A DNA stretch of 64,000 nucleotides, taken from Sinonovacula constricta. Lineage: Eukaryota > Mollusca > Bivalvia > Cardiida > Solecurtidae. The stretch spans positions 86,008,384 through 86,072,383 of the forward strand of contig CM017556.1 in assembly GCA_007844125.1 (NCBI GenBank), read 5' to 3'. The notes under the pieces were generated by a model, which saw only the letters and a program-made list of their open reading frames with translations, searched no databases and was not told the DNA's origin. Both the position numbers and the translations under genes were made by a program. Positions 13,901 to 27,056 of the stretch are shown piece after piece. Position 1 is the stretch's first letter; each line of letters opens with the position of its first letter.

Positions 13901-16870
13901 TTCAGTGGGTACATTTTACAAAATGGTCGTAAATTGCATTTGACAGGTTTATAAATATGAAAAGATGTGACGTTAATTAAATGTCAAATCTGACTCTTGA
14001 ACAGGAATTGGGATTGATAACAAAGAAATTTTCTTTACGGTATTATGTGCACTCTTTAAACTTACGTTTATTTGAAATTTTGCACATTTACAAAATGTCA
14101 GTTAATAGATGTCATGATTGCTGAAATAGCTTAGATACTTTCAATCGTTTTATCTCCTTATGACATTAAGTTGTTTTGCAAAGTGTGATACATTTTGTGT
14201 TTGATTTACAATTAAATTATTTCTATAAAAGTATAACCATTGATATAAATTAACCCAAATAAAACGAGACCTATAACAATAAAATCCAAAACACCTGACA
14301 ATCATCATACGTGGAAACCTTAACCGAATCTTTAAAATTAAAAGTTTGATCATTAGTACTATCAAAATAGTGTGGTAAGAATGTCGTCTATAATATGAAG
14401 GGCAGCTTAGCGTTATCGACTGAGAGATTATTTGTCCATTTTGCTTTGTATTTATATTTATTGCAGGAAACCATTCCAAGATCGCATTTCTATATCCGAT
14501 ACTCGATTCTTTTAATATTGTAAAATGCCAGCATGTTTTCGTTTAACCCTTGTTAAATGAAGGGTAATAGTTAATTTTGTTTTCGATTATCATGTTTTCT
14601 ATTGTATAACGTTCTAAAGACACTGAGAACGATTGTCTGCATAATCAGACATATTGTATTAGGACTTGCATGTCGATGCATATATTCATTACTTTCAATT
14701 TGTAATGGTAATATTTTTTATATGACCTAACCATTGAGTTTTATTATACGTTTTAGATAATGACATATGAAAAAAGTGACAAGATGTTAAGATGTTATTA
14801 CTAATAACCTATGTCCCATTTAGGGAGCGTGGATAACCACGAATGCCCAAGTATCCTCTTGTCTTGTCTTGTATTAAGAACATATTCTGACAACTTATGC
14901 AAACATTTGAGTGTACGTGAAATACTGTTATTTTAAACCAAGTGTAAATTGTTCAAAGGCCATGTTTATGAGATAATTACTGGGATCTATATTAAAAGTA
15001 TTCTTAAATGTATCATTTAAGGTACCATGAAGTAAGTATTAAAACCCACTTAAAGAATATGGTTAAATTCTCTCTTAACACGGGTCGTTTATAAATACAG
15101 CTGGGTAGTTTTATGGGGTTAACAGTATTAAAAAAACAATATAAACCTCCGCATTGTGTTTATAAGTATAGCAAATTATTGTATTATTACATTATTCACC
15201 ATTATGGATGTACCAGTTCACCGATGTTTTTCATAAAACAACACCTTTGAAGAAACATATCACAGGTGGGAAAGCCCCAGAGGCAACATCCATAGAAAAA
15301 TAAAAATATCTTGTATTGATTGAAATAAAGTCGGCTTTGCAAAAAAATAACGATGCCACATTAATCATATAGTCATGTGACATATCTACGCCATCAGGCT
15401 TAAATAACTAGATATTAGTCTTACCTAATGATAGATGTAAAAGAATATTTGCCAGGCTGAAACTCTGCATCCATCAATAATATTGCGACTCGTACTTTGA
15501 CTGTGTGTGTGTTCATAGTAAATTTATCATTTGATCGTATTCAATAGGTTTTATAACATAAAAGTACTTTATTTTAGCGATACATCCGTGCCGATAATTA
15601 ATGTACGAAATTGCAGTCTATTATTGTACGTTTTAATACTTTTCTGTTCAGTTATACATTTATATATTTAATTATTTAGATTTTACCTCGAAGATTAAGT
15701 TATACATGTCGGTGAATTGCGACCGATCGTGTCATTCCATATTATACAACACTCAAAAACACGAATGCTTGAAATCCGAGAACGGATCGTGACATTGATC
15801 TTAGTCCGAGGATACCAATTTATCATGGCGATTCAGGACTTAGCATTGCAAAATGATAAGCGATAGCTGCCACTTTGGTCCCCTTGCTTTAACATTTGTC
15901 GGAATCACTTAACACTCAAAATGGAGCAGTCTTTTATGTTCTACTTTAATGTATGGCATGTTAAAAATGTTGCACAAGATTAGATAGTTGTTTTCCTAAT
16001 GGCTATGGCCTTGATAGTGACACCAAGCAATAATTGGTTGACGAAGACACCAGCTAAATGTCTTGCTAGAACCCTTGGCGCACCACAGATCGATTGCAAG
16101 AACCACTTGAAAGTTGTAAACCAACAGAGAATTGAAACTACCCATGGGGTCAGCGAAGTTACAATATACCGACTGTACCTTCTATGCCAACTTGAACCCA
16201 TAAATGAAAATGGATAATGCTGGATGCAGTAACAAGGGGCCACGACATTGACAAATTTTACATTAAATTACTATTACTTGTTATTCCTAGTAATATTGCT
16301 TGACTTATATATATAAAAAACAAATTAATAAATTCCATATAAAAGACGACGAACTTTAGCTGTGTTCATTTTAAAATGTCGCTTATTATTGCATACACCA
16401 CAAGGTCCGGGACGCCTTCCCTGCTTCTACACAAAGACTCACGTTATATGTGGTTTTACACACCTACAAAGCATATACTTATGAGCTGCTACTTTAATGT
16501 TGACAATAACATACATATAATTCACTATATAAAATAGAAATGCTTGGAAAAGATAGTTTAAAACAGGATGGCCGATTTAAACCAGAAAAGCATCTGTGAT
16601 GATCATCGGAGGGCGCCAAGATTATGATTAAACAATTAAATACATTATCTGACAGAAATGAGTGATTTAACTTAAAGTGGGCTAAAATAAACCTTCGCAT
16701 GGTATTGCAAAATGCGAAAATGTCATTTCATTACAAAATGTAACCAGACCTTTAATTGAATCCATGTAAGAAATTTTGAAAGAACAAACATTTTCAAATC
16801 TTAGTACAGCACTGTTAACAAGTAAAAAAACTGCACAATCCACGTAGTTGTGCATGTCCCCAAATTGATA
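10906..16870. other. non-coding, no recognised gene
   Basis: AT-rich spacer. The open frames at 11363-11647 (-), 12802-13047 (+), 14150-14479 (-) and 15980-16243 (-) show no family motif. A stretch at 16034-16078 (gacgaagacaccag... tagaacc) resembles 20773-20801, suggesting an unclassified dispersed repeat. A 10600-10700 segment just upstream shares a tcgcatccgntttct block with 19475-19515. Confidence 0.4.
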
Positions 16871-16872
16871 CT

Positions 16873-17054
16873 TTATATACGAGGCACAAGTGGGTTTTCT
16901 TGGCACGAAGATTTTATAACCTCTCGAAGCACCTCAGCAATTCCTATGACATAGACATGAGAACTTTCCTGATACCTGTCCCTGATACCTGCGAGCATTC
17001 TATAACGAATGAAGTCATAAATGTCCTTTGACATTCTACAATGGTGGTCCTGAA
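16873..17054 (-). CDS. possible terminal exon of an unknown gene
   Basis: On the minus strand a pyrimidine-rich tract ending cgcttttttcag at 17055 is followed by an open stretch of about 60 codons to a TAA stop at 16873-16875. The translation is rich in charged residues and compositionally more protein-like than its surroundings (for example SKDIYDFIRYRMLAGIRDRY). I do not recognise the family. No upstream exon with a compatible donor was found and no clear AATAAA follows within 300 bp. A small internal duplication (two copies of ggtatcaggnacag) shows the region also mutates by slippage. This is a candidate only. Confidence 0.18.
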
Positions 17055-20000
17055 AAAAGCGGGTGGATTTTTGGCATGTTAAAATGACACAAGTTAAGAT
17101 CAATAAGGAGTTTTGTTGTTACGGTATTATTAGTTCGTTTATGCAAGGTGTGCTGTTCTCCTTAAACATGACTTTCAAATATTCTGCATTCTGTAAAGGC
17201 TCAATAACAAGGTTATACATACAGTCATGTATGTAAATTATGTTATGGCAGCACTTCAAATATAAATGACCAAACGATATTTCAGATGTTATATGTCTAA
17301 CTTTAAAGCTTTGCCTTCGTAAATCGTTTAATCATTCATTCAATATACCATTGGGTGAGTTATATATGCTTATTTATTGTTGCGATTTCTCTGATCGTCC
17401 TCCTTTAAACATTCTTCAATGTGCAAAAAAATTCTTCATCGGGGATGCATTGGTGGGTTTTTCATTAGCGACTTGTTTATGTTGATTCTGGTGGTATGAT
17501 TGAAGAAAATGTTTATTCACCTGACATTGATAAAAAAATCGTATACTTTTATAAAGTGTGTCATCTTTGAATAACATACTTAAAGATCCATAGACAAAAG
17601 GTGTACAAATGCTTTTCCTAGTGTGCTGTTAATATTAATTACTTAGCATAAGCTTTTAAGAAATAAGTATATAGGATATAATATATAAGGTCTGAAAACT
17701 GTTTGCCATCAATTATATGCAATCAGTAGAGTTAGCTAGATAGGCACAGGATGCAGCATATGTTTTGGCCCACGAGCTTACAAGGTGCACATTTTAAGAT
17801 CCAGTTTATTCGATGCATTAGTATTGCAAAGATAGATCTTATATTTGAGATAATATTGTGAGATAATACTGAAAAGTAGTCATTAACTGTACGATCTTAT
17901 GAGGCTCTTCTCTTTAGGTTAGTGACGTCCATTGAAAAGTCAAAATAAATAAAGACATGATATACTGTTCATAACACATAAAAATCATAATACAAGCACA
18001 ACATATTGGGATTTTATAAATAAGTTTTAGCTATTTATATAAGTAAATTGTAATAAAAAATATTTTTACTATTGAAGCAAGGTTAACTTTGTACATTCCA
18101 TCAAGTGTGCGCAGCATTAATGATATTTCTGTAAAATTGGATGGTAAGTGACTTTACTCAATAAAACTATTGGTTTGCAGGAGCCCTTGGGAGTAACTGT
18201 ACATTACTGTAATTGTCTATTTTAATCAATTTGATCCGTATTCAATAGCATATTGCCTGAAGCAATTCAAAAATCGATTCTTTTTTATATCAGGTACTGA
18301 AATATATTTAATATAATAGATGTTCTAATTGTAGAAATCTGGGTCGCTTTAGGCCTCTTTTGAAACAAATTTCTATCATTGTACTTGGCGTAAGTGTGGT
18401 TTTATACTACTTTTGAAACCGAGATTCAATCCTTTAATTTGGCAAAATTGTCGTTTTATGCATTTCTTGTTGTTGATGTTGTTCTGGGCGTAGCAGTCGG
18501 AAATCACGTATGACCCAGTAAGTAATGTTGACATAAGCCTCAATGAATATTTGAATGGTTTCTATTGGTAGAAGTGATGAACACTTACGGTAAATAAGAA
18601 ACATTGAATATTATCATTAATATAATTAGAAACTAATGAGTGGTTTAATAGACTTAAGTGTTTAGTATAGTAGATGTTGTTGTTTTGTTTATTTTTTGTG
18701 CGTTTTTGTTGTTGTTTGTGAGGTTGTTGTTTTTTTGTTTGTGTGTGTTTTTCTATTTCTTATATAAATCACTTATTTATTTTATGCTAAACTGTCTAGT
18801 AGCCTGGATATGTGTGGGCCTTGACATGTAAAACCAAAATCCTGATGATTTCCATTAAGTGAATCTAATATATATTTATACTCATCAAAATGTTAGAATA
18901 AACGAGATATCATATGTACCATATGACACCCAACACATAGATGCAGAAGTTTTTCATATCATTCTGTAAAGTAGATGCTTTTTAAACACGAATTGGTAAA
19001 AGAAGTGTTGATACAACAAAACTGTAAAATATTATGCATTAGGCACTAAATATCTAAGTGGTAGTAAATATCACCGAAATTTGTGAGTCAAAAGACAATG
19101 GGACAACACATATACAAGTATTCGTTCAGTACATACATCGAATATATATACAAAATGGACTAATGAAGCTTGAATTTTGCTCGCCATTATGCTGTATTGC
19201 ACTGGAATTGCTTTCTTTTTTAAATTTTATTTTAAGCTGACGGTAACATTTCTATGGAAGTGAACAAAAACAAAGGGACCCATGGTATTTGATCAGACAA
19301 TAGCGGCAAAAGCGTATTAATTGGATATTGATTACTGTTGTATGAAAGTTTCTCTTTTAAGGATAGTTCGTTCTTTTATAAACTAAGTGTATTTATGTCA
19401 GATCATCTCATTTACACTCAAATCCATATAGCAAATCCAAGGTCGTGGGTTTATAGGTTCTCAAGCAAGTTACAGTCGCATCCGCTTTCTATGGACTTTG
19501 ATTAATCGACTAGACAAAGCTGGAAGCCAACAAACAAATGATGGCGGAAGTCCCTAATGTACTGGTCGATGATATTATTTCTCGAGACAAATAAATCACT
19601 GGGAGCTTAAGTTAACGATCCTCTTTACTAATGGAGCGTCATTGGGAAATTAGAGTTAATTAGATACTCCACAATTTTGTTCATTCAAGTACACATACGA
19701 TTGTGATTCAAAAAATGTATATGCACTTTACATGTAAATCAATTTAAACGCTAAAGTGACACACTGCACCTAGTGCGTAAAGATTATTACAGCATACACA
19801 TTACTAAATTTGGGGTTTAGTTTCAAAATAAAATTTTGATCGTTTTTTGTATATTCCTCACGTTATTCAGTCAAAGTTTGAGCATTATCATGTTATATTT
19901 CCCCCGTATAAAGTAATGTTAGTAAATGAATGATTAGCTCTGCTTTAAATGCTACTTTTCAGCTGCTCATAGTTACAGCCGTGTTTCAACATATATCAAA

Positions 20001-20104
20001 TGTTTCCACAAATCATATTTATGACACCAAAATTTGCGTTGTGTTTTGTGATACATCACAGTTTTTGATTAACTGTTGCATCGGAGTTGGATATTGAATG
20101 TGAT
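17055..20104. other. non-coding, no recognised gene
   Basis: AT-rich spacer. Part of 19530-19660 (aagtccctaa ... tctcgagacaaat ... gttaac) resembles 23040-23140, indicating another diverged interspersed repeat. Nothing else is supported. Confidence 0.4.
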
Positions 20105-20690
20105 GCATAGGGTAGTCTTACAATCATGGGCATCAAAATTAAAGCAAATAACGACAGGCTTCCTACAAGGTTCTGTTCTCGGTCCTTTATTGTTTAACTG
20201 TATGTAAACGATGTATGTTAACGATATTTATTACCTTTTGCTAACTCACAGACGATGGTTCCTTATTTTACAAAGCAAATTCAGTGACAAAAGTTAAAAC
20301 TGATATAAACCACTGCCAGTATTGCAAATAATTTAGTAACGATGTGTTAAGTAACCTTTTTATTAAGTCTTTCTGACACTTCGATAATAAACTTTTATGA
20401 TACCGTAATTTCGTTTACAGACCTCTTTAAACACTAAAAACTTGTCGAGGGACAAATCGTGGAACCGCATATTTTTGGTCTTAATAGGAATAATGAGAGA
20501 ATTTAAACTTTAAAGTACGAAGAAACGTACTAAATCAAACATACTTTTCTTATGCTAGCCCTATTCATGAATATGCTAGGTTTGTATGATATGGCATTAG
20601 TATGAAACTATCTAAGTATAATGAAGTCCGTATAGTTACGGGCCTAACAAGATTAGCTTCGCTTGCTTAGTTATATCAAGTATATGACTG
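20105..20690 (+). pseudogene. decayed non-LTR reverse transcriptase fragment
   Basis: Conceptual translation in shifting plus frames gives pieces typical of the second half of a non-LTR reverse transcriptase. These are an LQGSVLGPLLFN block near 20164-20200 (the PQG-SVLGP motif), then a DDGSLFYKA block near 20248 (the FADD motif, its first residues lost to a frameshift). Further on come a SYASPIHEYA block near 20553 (the usual SY-RPILEYA segment) and a RIVTGLTRLASLA block near 20630. At least two frameshifts and several stop codons interrupt it. The endonuclease and N-terminal reverse transcriptase are absent. The motifs fit the RTE/CR1/Jockey group; I cannot assign a clade. Confidence 0.75.
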
Positions 20691-21171
20691 TTTGTTGTTG
20701 ATGTTGTTATGTTGTTTATTTGACATACGTATGGCCAAAAAAGCGAAGTTCAGATATTTTTAGGTGGACGAAGACGCCAGATGTGTGTCTGGATAGAACC
20801 AGGTGAGCGCATTTTGCGTTATATTGAAACTAACGGTTTCCATGGAAACTGACATGAAGTATTTTCTTATGGAGAACGTTTCTTCCCTATTACTTGTACT
20901 CGTGCATGTATTAGAAACGATTTGATTATTTTGGATGGTGATCTCTATCGAAACATTTAAGCCTGTAGTCTTATTTGCCCTTGTCTGGACACATTTTCTG
21001 CTTGTTTAAACTATCATAACACAAATGGCAATAATATTTCCATGAAATAGAAAGGCATCTTTGCAGAATATTTATCTCAATTTGTACAGAATATTTTTTT
21101 TAAAAAGGAATATGTTTTAGTAACTTTATAAATAAATATGTAATAAGGTATAAAATTGTACAAAAATATGT
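20691..21171. other. non-coding, diverged repeat fragment
   Basis: Only the 20773-20801 stretch, similar to 16034-16078 and containing a near-palindrome ccagatgtgtgtctgg, stands out. Confidence 0.3.
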
Positions 21172-21446
21172 GTTTATTTATTGGATTTATCATCCCGCCC
21201 AAATATTTCAGTTATCTAAAGACGGTGTTCACTTGAAGCAAATATAGTGCTGCCTTCTCAGTGTATAACATGTCGGGAACACTTGGCAAGATACCACATC
21301 CAGTAAAATCATTCTGATATCGGACCAACCAGTCGTGGAGCTACCCTTACGTTTGTTTGAGTGTTAGCAAGGGAGCTATACCACTACCACTTTTTACGAC
21401 TTTGTTATGTCGCGACCCGGGTTCAAACCGTGGGCTTCCGTATATG
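21172..21446 (-). mobile_element. SINE family S1, 5'-truncated copy
   Basis: The reverse complement matches the 26741-27056 SINE from its box B region (cccgggttcaaaccg on the plus strand at about 21416) through the body to the tail at the low-coordinate end. The box A part of the tRNA-like head is missing, as expected for 5' truncation. A shorter tagatnactgaaat block near the tail agrees with the other copies. Confidence 0.75.
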
Positions 21447-23595
21447 TTCAAAATTGTATGTATTCCTTTACACTTATATCGTAACATTGTCGACCATTCA
21501 TTTCCTATAGGAGTGTTTAATCCATTTATGTGTCGAATCAGCAGAGTTCGTGTCACAACATCTAATGCGTCTTATCGTTGCTCATTCGATGCTCACTTAG
21601 TCCTTAAACTGATTTTTGGCGCGTTTATTATAAATGGTATGAAATGGTTATTTAGCGTTGTTCCTAGATAAACATCAAAGTTGACATTTATACTGTAATT
21701 GACAGTCATTAAAAAAAATATAAAGATTCAATATAAAGCTCGAATAAAAACAAGTAAACTGCATTCACTGCATAAGCTTGATGAAACATCATGCAAATCA
21801 CGAATAATAGCTTATGGCAGCTCTAGCACCACCAGTTACATCTCCAAAATACTAATCTATTTCTTGCTGCTTTTCGAAACAGACTTTTAAATTTTAAGTG
21901 AATGTAAATTCAGAATTTAACATTTTTCTCAATAAAATTGCATTTGCTTTATTTAAGTATCCATGGTTCTGATGTTGTACACTTCTCTGAATTAATATTA
22001 AACTTTAATTAAACTGTTAACTCTCATTAAAAAGTTGCTCGTGAGTAACGTCAAACCCTTGCTTTCAATAAAGGTAATGTTTTCATCAGTGTATTTTAGA
22101 AAAACATCATGATGAGGACATGTATGGATGTTAATGAATCTCTATGTTTCTAACAACATTTCCTGTTCCAACACTGTTGTGACACTTTATTTAGACGTGA
22201 TTGATATTCAGGTGGTGAAAAAAGTGCACCTGAAATAGTCTGTCATAAATATTTTTGGATCTATTTGCCTTTAGTCGCTTCACAATACTGCATTCTGTTT
22301 CAAAAAAGTTGGATGTGTTTCATTTGCCTTTTTTTCTTTATTTTCTACTAAAATGTAATAATTGCCTTCGTGAGTGTCCAAACTACATCAATACCTGTTT
22401 ATTCATGACGCCGTTATATGTCTTAGTGTACGGCATTGCTTGGTCTGCGTATTTTAAACCAATATCTTGTGTGCGTGTGGAACTATATAGTAACCGATGT
22501 TCGTTATCTCCTGTACATATTTGGATCGTTAATCAACTAATGCTTTGTTGTTTGTAAATTGTATTCTTCACTCATTTGTCGTACTCTCGATCCACGTGCT
22601 TACTGTTAGCTGTCTCACTTTGATGAGATCTTTTTATTTACACTGATTGTCTTTGACAATAGCGCTTCGTAAACCAGGTTTCAGCATCCCAATTAGTCCT
22701 TAAGCAGACTCACATTTCCGACGCGGAAACTGTTGGTGTGTAATGTCTCGACTCAGTGTGTTTGTTACTTTTACATTAACTTGTGTTCGTGTAACTTTGT
22801 CAAGTGAAAGTTCAACTTTTAACACACGAGTTTATTCTCATAGAACCTTTTCATTCGTTTGCTTCTCTAATTTACTGGTAGTTTTGTCAGGTTATTTTTG
22901 TAGATACGAGAGACATAGTCCTTGCACACACAAATAAAATAACAAACCCATTGGAATTGTCTTTTCCAAATCAGGATTAACATGCAGTCTCATCTTCTTT
23001 CAATGTACCAGTCGATTCCGAATCAACAAGCAATTGTAGGGTTAAGTCCCTAAAGGATTGGTGGGTAAATATTATATCTCGATACAAATTTACTGCTGTG
23101 AGCATAGGTTAACATTCCATCAACAGGATCTAAATACCAATTAGGTTAACTCTATGCAGTAGACAATGTTAGATTTGTTAGTGTAAAAATAGTTACAATA
23201 AGTTAAGCATGAATGTTTTTGTTTATATACATATCGGTTCTTGTTTACGTGTTCAATTTCTACAACGATATTTCTTACATTTTGTATATAATTGAAAAAA
23301 AAAAGAAATGTTAACAAAGAAACATATTTCTTGCACGTGAACAGACTAACTTTCATAAACGAATGCCGTCTAAAGCCCCCGAACCAACAGCTATGACAAA
23401 GCGTTCGTAAAAAGGCTTTCATACGGATGCCATTGCTAAATATCGGTATGTTTCATATAGTTTATAGCAAAAGCTACTTGGTGTTCTTGGAATTCCCTGT
23501 GCTATATCATAGATATCATAGATAACACATTTTTCTTTTTAAATCAGAACAATAGAATATATAGTTATATAGATGACCATACATGCCTTCCATAT
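21447..23595. other. non-coding, no recognised gene
   Basis: AT-rich spacer. Apart from a diverged repeat shared by 23040-23140 and 19530-19660, nothing is recognised. The open frames 22255-22557 (+) and 23141-23422 (-) lack any motif. Confidence 0.4.
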
Positions 23596-25235
23596 AATCG
23601 TAGAATAGCAGCTATTCAGAAATTGCAAAGAAAACAACTAAACAGAGTACGAAAGAATACTAAAGCAAAGTCAAACATTGGTCTATGGGAGTAGACAACA
23701 AGGTCGGTAAACTCCACTATACGTCAGTTGATTGATGAGTTAAATATACTAACTATGTAGTATTCAATGACAGGACAAGAACGAGCTCGGATGTGAGACA
23801 GAAGGCGCCACGGAAATCAGGCGCTTTTAACAACAATTAAACTATTAACGACTATTCTGATAATTAAACTTGTTTTTACAATGTCGAGTAATTGCATAGA
23901 TATGAGAGTAACGAACAGTAACTCTAATGGGAACTAGACTATTTGCTACTTTGCTTTCTTCTTTGTTATCTGCTACATCTGTTATTACAAGCTGCATGGT
24001 AAACATCGGCATACAAGGTTTCATTTGTTCAACAAGACCTCGCCTAACAGCCTACCAACTTAAGAGAAAAGTATATATGTATTCTTTTCTTTGGTTTAAC
24101 GCCCGAACGACAAACTTTAATTTTATTATGTCGACGTTTAAAGGACAAATTTAAACTACGTACTAGTGTAAAAACATGCTGTAAATTCTAAACGATATAC
24201 TAAGTATTACAACTATCGTTACACCAGCTTTTCTGGAACCATGATGTCAGATAGCTAAGTATAAACAAATCGAGCTTTGCCAATATCTGAGACAAAATGA
24301 AGAGCACGGCTTTTTGAAAGGTATTGTGGTAACGTGTTTCAATCATTGAAGTTCAAGTATATATTATAATACCTCTTAATACAAATGATTCAATAGCCAT
24401 ATGATTCTCATGTGTCTGAGCAAGAAGTTTACTTGATATTGTCTTGTTATTATTAAAGAGTAATTGGCGTCCGCACTGAAGCGCGGTGCCCTGTTAGGAA
24501 TAAGTTAGAAATTGTTAATGGGCTGCTGTTGTGGGTATCGTGTCTTTCGTAACTCCTCGGCGAAATCAGGACATGTGTATTTCCTAGAATTGGCTTTTGT
24601 GTTGCTAGTGGTTATTATGTGTTATTACAGATTGGTACCACTTCAACTTCTTACCACGTATAAAACGTACTGTGTTTGGCAATTTCGAAAAACGTGAGTT
24701 GAGCATGTTGTATTCTCACCTGTAAGCAGTGCTGTCCGTGGGCTTTATTTTTTTAGATATTATTCTTAAATAAATTTGTTAGAAGATTAATTGTGTATTT
24801 TTATACTCATCGGATGTCCGGCATTGTCGTTCGTCAGATAATGTAATGTCTAAAACATATATTGGATGCACTTAGATGCTTTGCGCCAATGCTTTCCTTG
24901 TAATCAAACTGGATTCAATGTGGATTTTATGTACTCAGCTTTGTAAATTTACAACAAACAAATTAACGACTAACGTGTGTAGGGCAAACTAATAGTGAAA
25001 AATGTCCACGTGAGTTGTATATCCAAAATAATCTTTGTTTTGTTTTCTAGGCTAACTTTTATGTATGTTTGACCTTCTATGGCCTGATAAATTATTGTAA
25101 ATGGGAAAAATGAAGCTTTTCAAATAGTATAGCTCTGTAGTTGACTATTGTGTGTATCCAGAGTGTTGACAACGTCTTTCTTCACGTGTAGGTGAAATAT
25201 ATTTACTGCCTGCTTTACAAGGTAAAACATGAGAA
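23596..25235 (+). repeat. duplication block A, copy 1
   Basis: Aligns collinearly with 55034-56718. Sampled by eye over about 170 bp near 23660-23830 the copies differ at roughly 9% of positions, plus small indels; copy 2 has some extra sequence around 55490-55700. No gene is conserved: the 125-codon frame of copy 2 (55118-55495) is interrupted here by TGA at its 17th codon. Confidence 0.85.
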
Positions 25236-26740
25236 ATAATTAATAGCTGGTGGTCTCTATTGCTTTTTTTTCTTTCATATGTTTCGTTACATTCAATCTT
25301 TTCTACTCAGCTTATTCTTCACTTTTTACTGTTTTCATTGTTTTCTGTGTTTTCTCTCTATTTTTATAAATCTGTCTTTCCTTTTGTTTTGTTTTTAAGA
25401 ATTAATGTTTTCGTGAATATCTTTCTTTTGCACCGACGCCAGAAGCAAAAGGAAGCTTTTTCAGAAATTACAGTTCCATAGATAACAGATGTCGATGTGT
25501 ACTTCCGGCGTTATGACATCGTGGCCGGATGCAATACATTGTGCATGGTATCATTGCGTGTGGATATCTTCCGTGAGTGTAAATTAACAGTCTTCTACTA
25601 AAAGTCCCATGACGCATTTAGGAATGTGTTTATTGCAAATGAAGAAGTACAATGACTCAGACATTTACAATATATAGATAAAAAGATCGATCATTATTTA
25701 TACATCGGACCAGAAGGATACACGTGCAGACAAACATACATAATTATCAATGGTATGGTGGTTTTACAATGTTTCACTCTTTTAACACGTTGGTGTAATA
25801 CTGAAATATTTATCTGAAATTAGTTTTCAACTAATTATACAATAGAGAAAGTCATATGCGGCGGTAATACTATAGTACTTCTAAACAAAGTACAAATACA
25901 TATACATGTCAGGCTTAGAACATATCAAAGTGATTAAAGTGTTAATCGTAGTTGTCCTATAAAAACACTAGAAAAAACTTGTCAATTATTTCCATACTCT
26001 AAGCTCCTGCTCTCTGTGAGTTTCCACTTTTTTATTTGGGTCCTCAAATAACGGCTATGCAGATTATTTATGTTTCGGTGTGATAAGTAAACTAAAGCAG
26101 ACACACCTAGCATCAAACGGATATGTTGTGTTTCTGTAGTACTACAAAAATAATTTCATAAAAAATACCTGCTGCAATTGCTTTAATTATTATAACTGTG
26201 CCAGTACAAAGGTGGACAACAAAAACAATAATTCCAGCTAACTGTAGTGTGTCGGTGGGTCAAATTAATCATTTAACCAATAAAATAGAACATTGTAAAA
26301 CACTTTTCTCCCCGGAGATAATTTTAACTTCATATCAACACAAAACGTCTGGTATATAGTTGGTATGTTGGTAATTTGCCTAGTCATGACCTTCTGCGTT
26401 CATCAGCAGTTGCTGATACATTTTAACAAAGTATCACCGCCCTCCTGGGGTTCAAATTCTCTTGACACTTTTCGTAATTATAGTATATCAGCGTACGTCG
26501 TGTTTAATATTTCTCTGAAATATTATTAAATGGACATTTATATGTATATTCACTCGCAGCATCTTTGAACCCGTTTCTGGTGAAAATACTTTCAGATGTT
26601 TCAGATGCCTAGTAGTACGGGAACCAATCAGCTACTTTGTCATTAATTGCGTGAGTCATGTCTCAGTATGCATTTGTAGTGTCTGGTTGGTGCTGCGATA
26701 ACTTTATTTTGAATATTTGATGTTTGTCACATACCCAAAC
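25236..26740. other. non-coding, absent from duplication copy 2
   Basis: First part of a roughly 6.1-kb segment (25236-31326) with no counterpart between blocks A and B of copy 2, where the two blocks are directly adjacent at 56718/56720. It is AT-rich and no gene is recognised; the T-rich open frame 25260-25481 is compositional. Confidence 0.5.
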
Positions 26741-27056
26741 CGGACCTGGTAGCGCAATCGGTAGAGCGTCGGCTCCAGGTACGGGAGCCCCCGGGTTCGA
26801 TCCCGGTCCGCGACATACCAAAGTCGTTAAAAATGGTAGTGGTATAGCTCCCTTGCTAACGCTCAAGCAAATATAAGGGTAGGTCCACGACTGGTTGGCC
26901 CGGTGTCAGGATAATGTGACTGGGTGTGGTATCATGCCAGGTGTTCACGGCATGCTATACACAGTGAAGGCAGCACTATATCTGCTTCAAGTGGACACCG
27001 TCTCTAGATAACTGAAATACTGTTGGTGGGACAATAAACCCTAATAAACAAAGAAA
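26741..27056 (+). mobile_element. SINE family S1, best preserved copy
   Basis: The tRNA-like head has gcgcaatcggtagagcg (box A region) and gggttcgatccc (a near-perfect box B). The body includes ggataatgtgactgggtgtg and gaaggcagcactatatctgc, followed by caagtggacaccgtctc and a tail of ataaaccctaataaacaaa. It matches 8753-9060 along its whole length and 21172-21446 in reverse. The 5' half folds like a tRNA T-arm and D-arm, but the acceptor stem does not pair, so it is tRNA-derived rather than a tRNA gene. Confidence 0.85.

Noticed and set aside
26741..26815. Possible tRNA gene
   Set aside because: Same reason: a tRNA-derived SINE head repeated with its body at 8753 and 21172.
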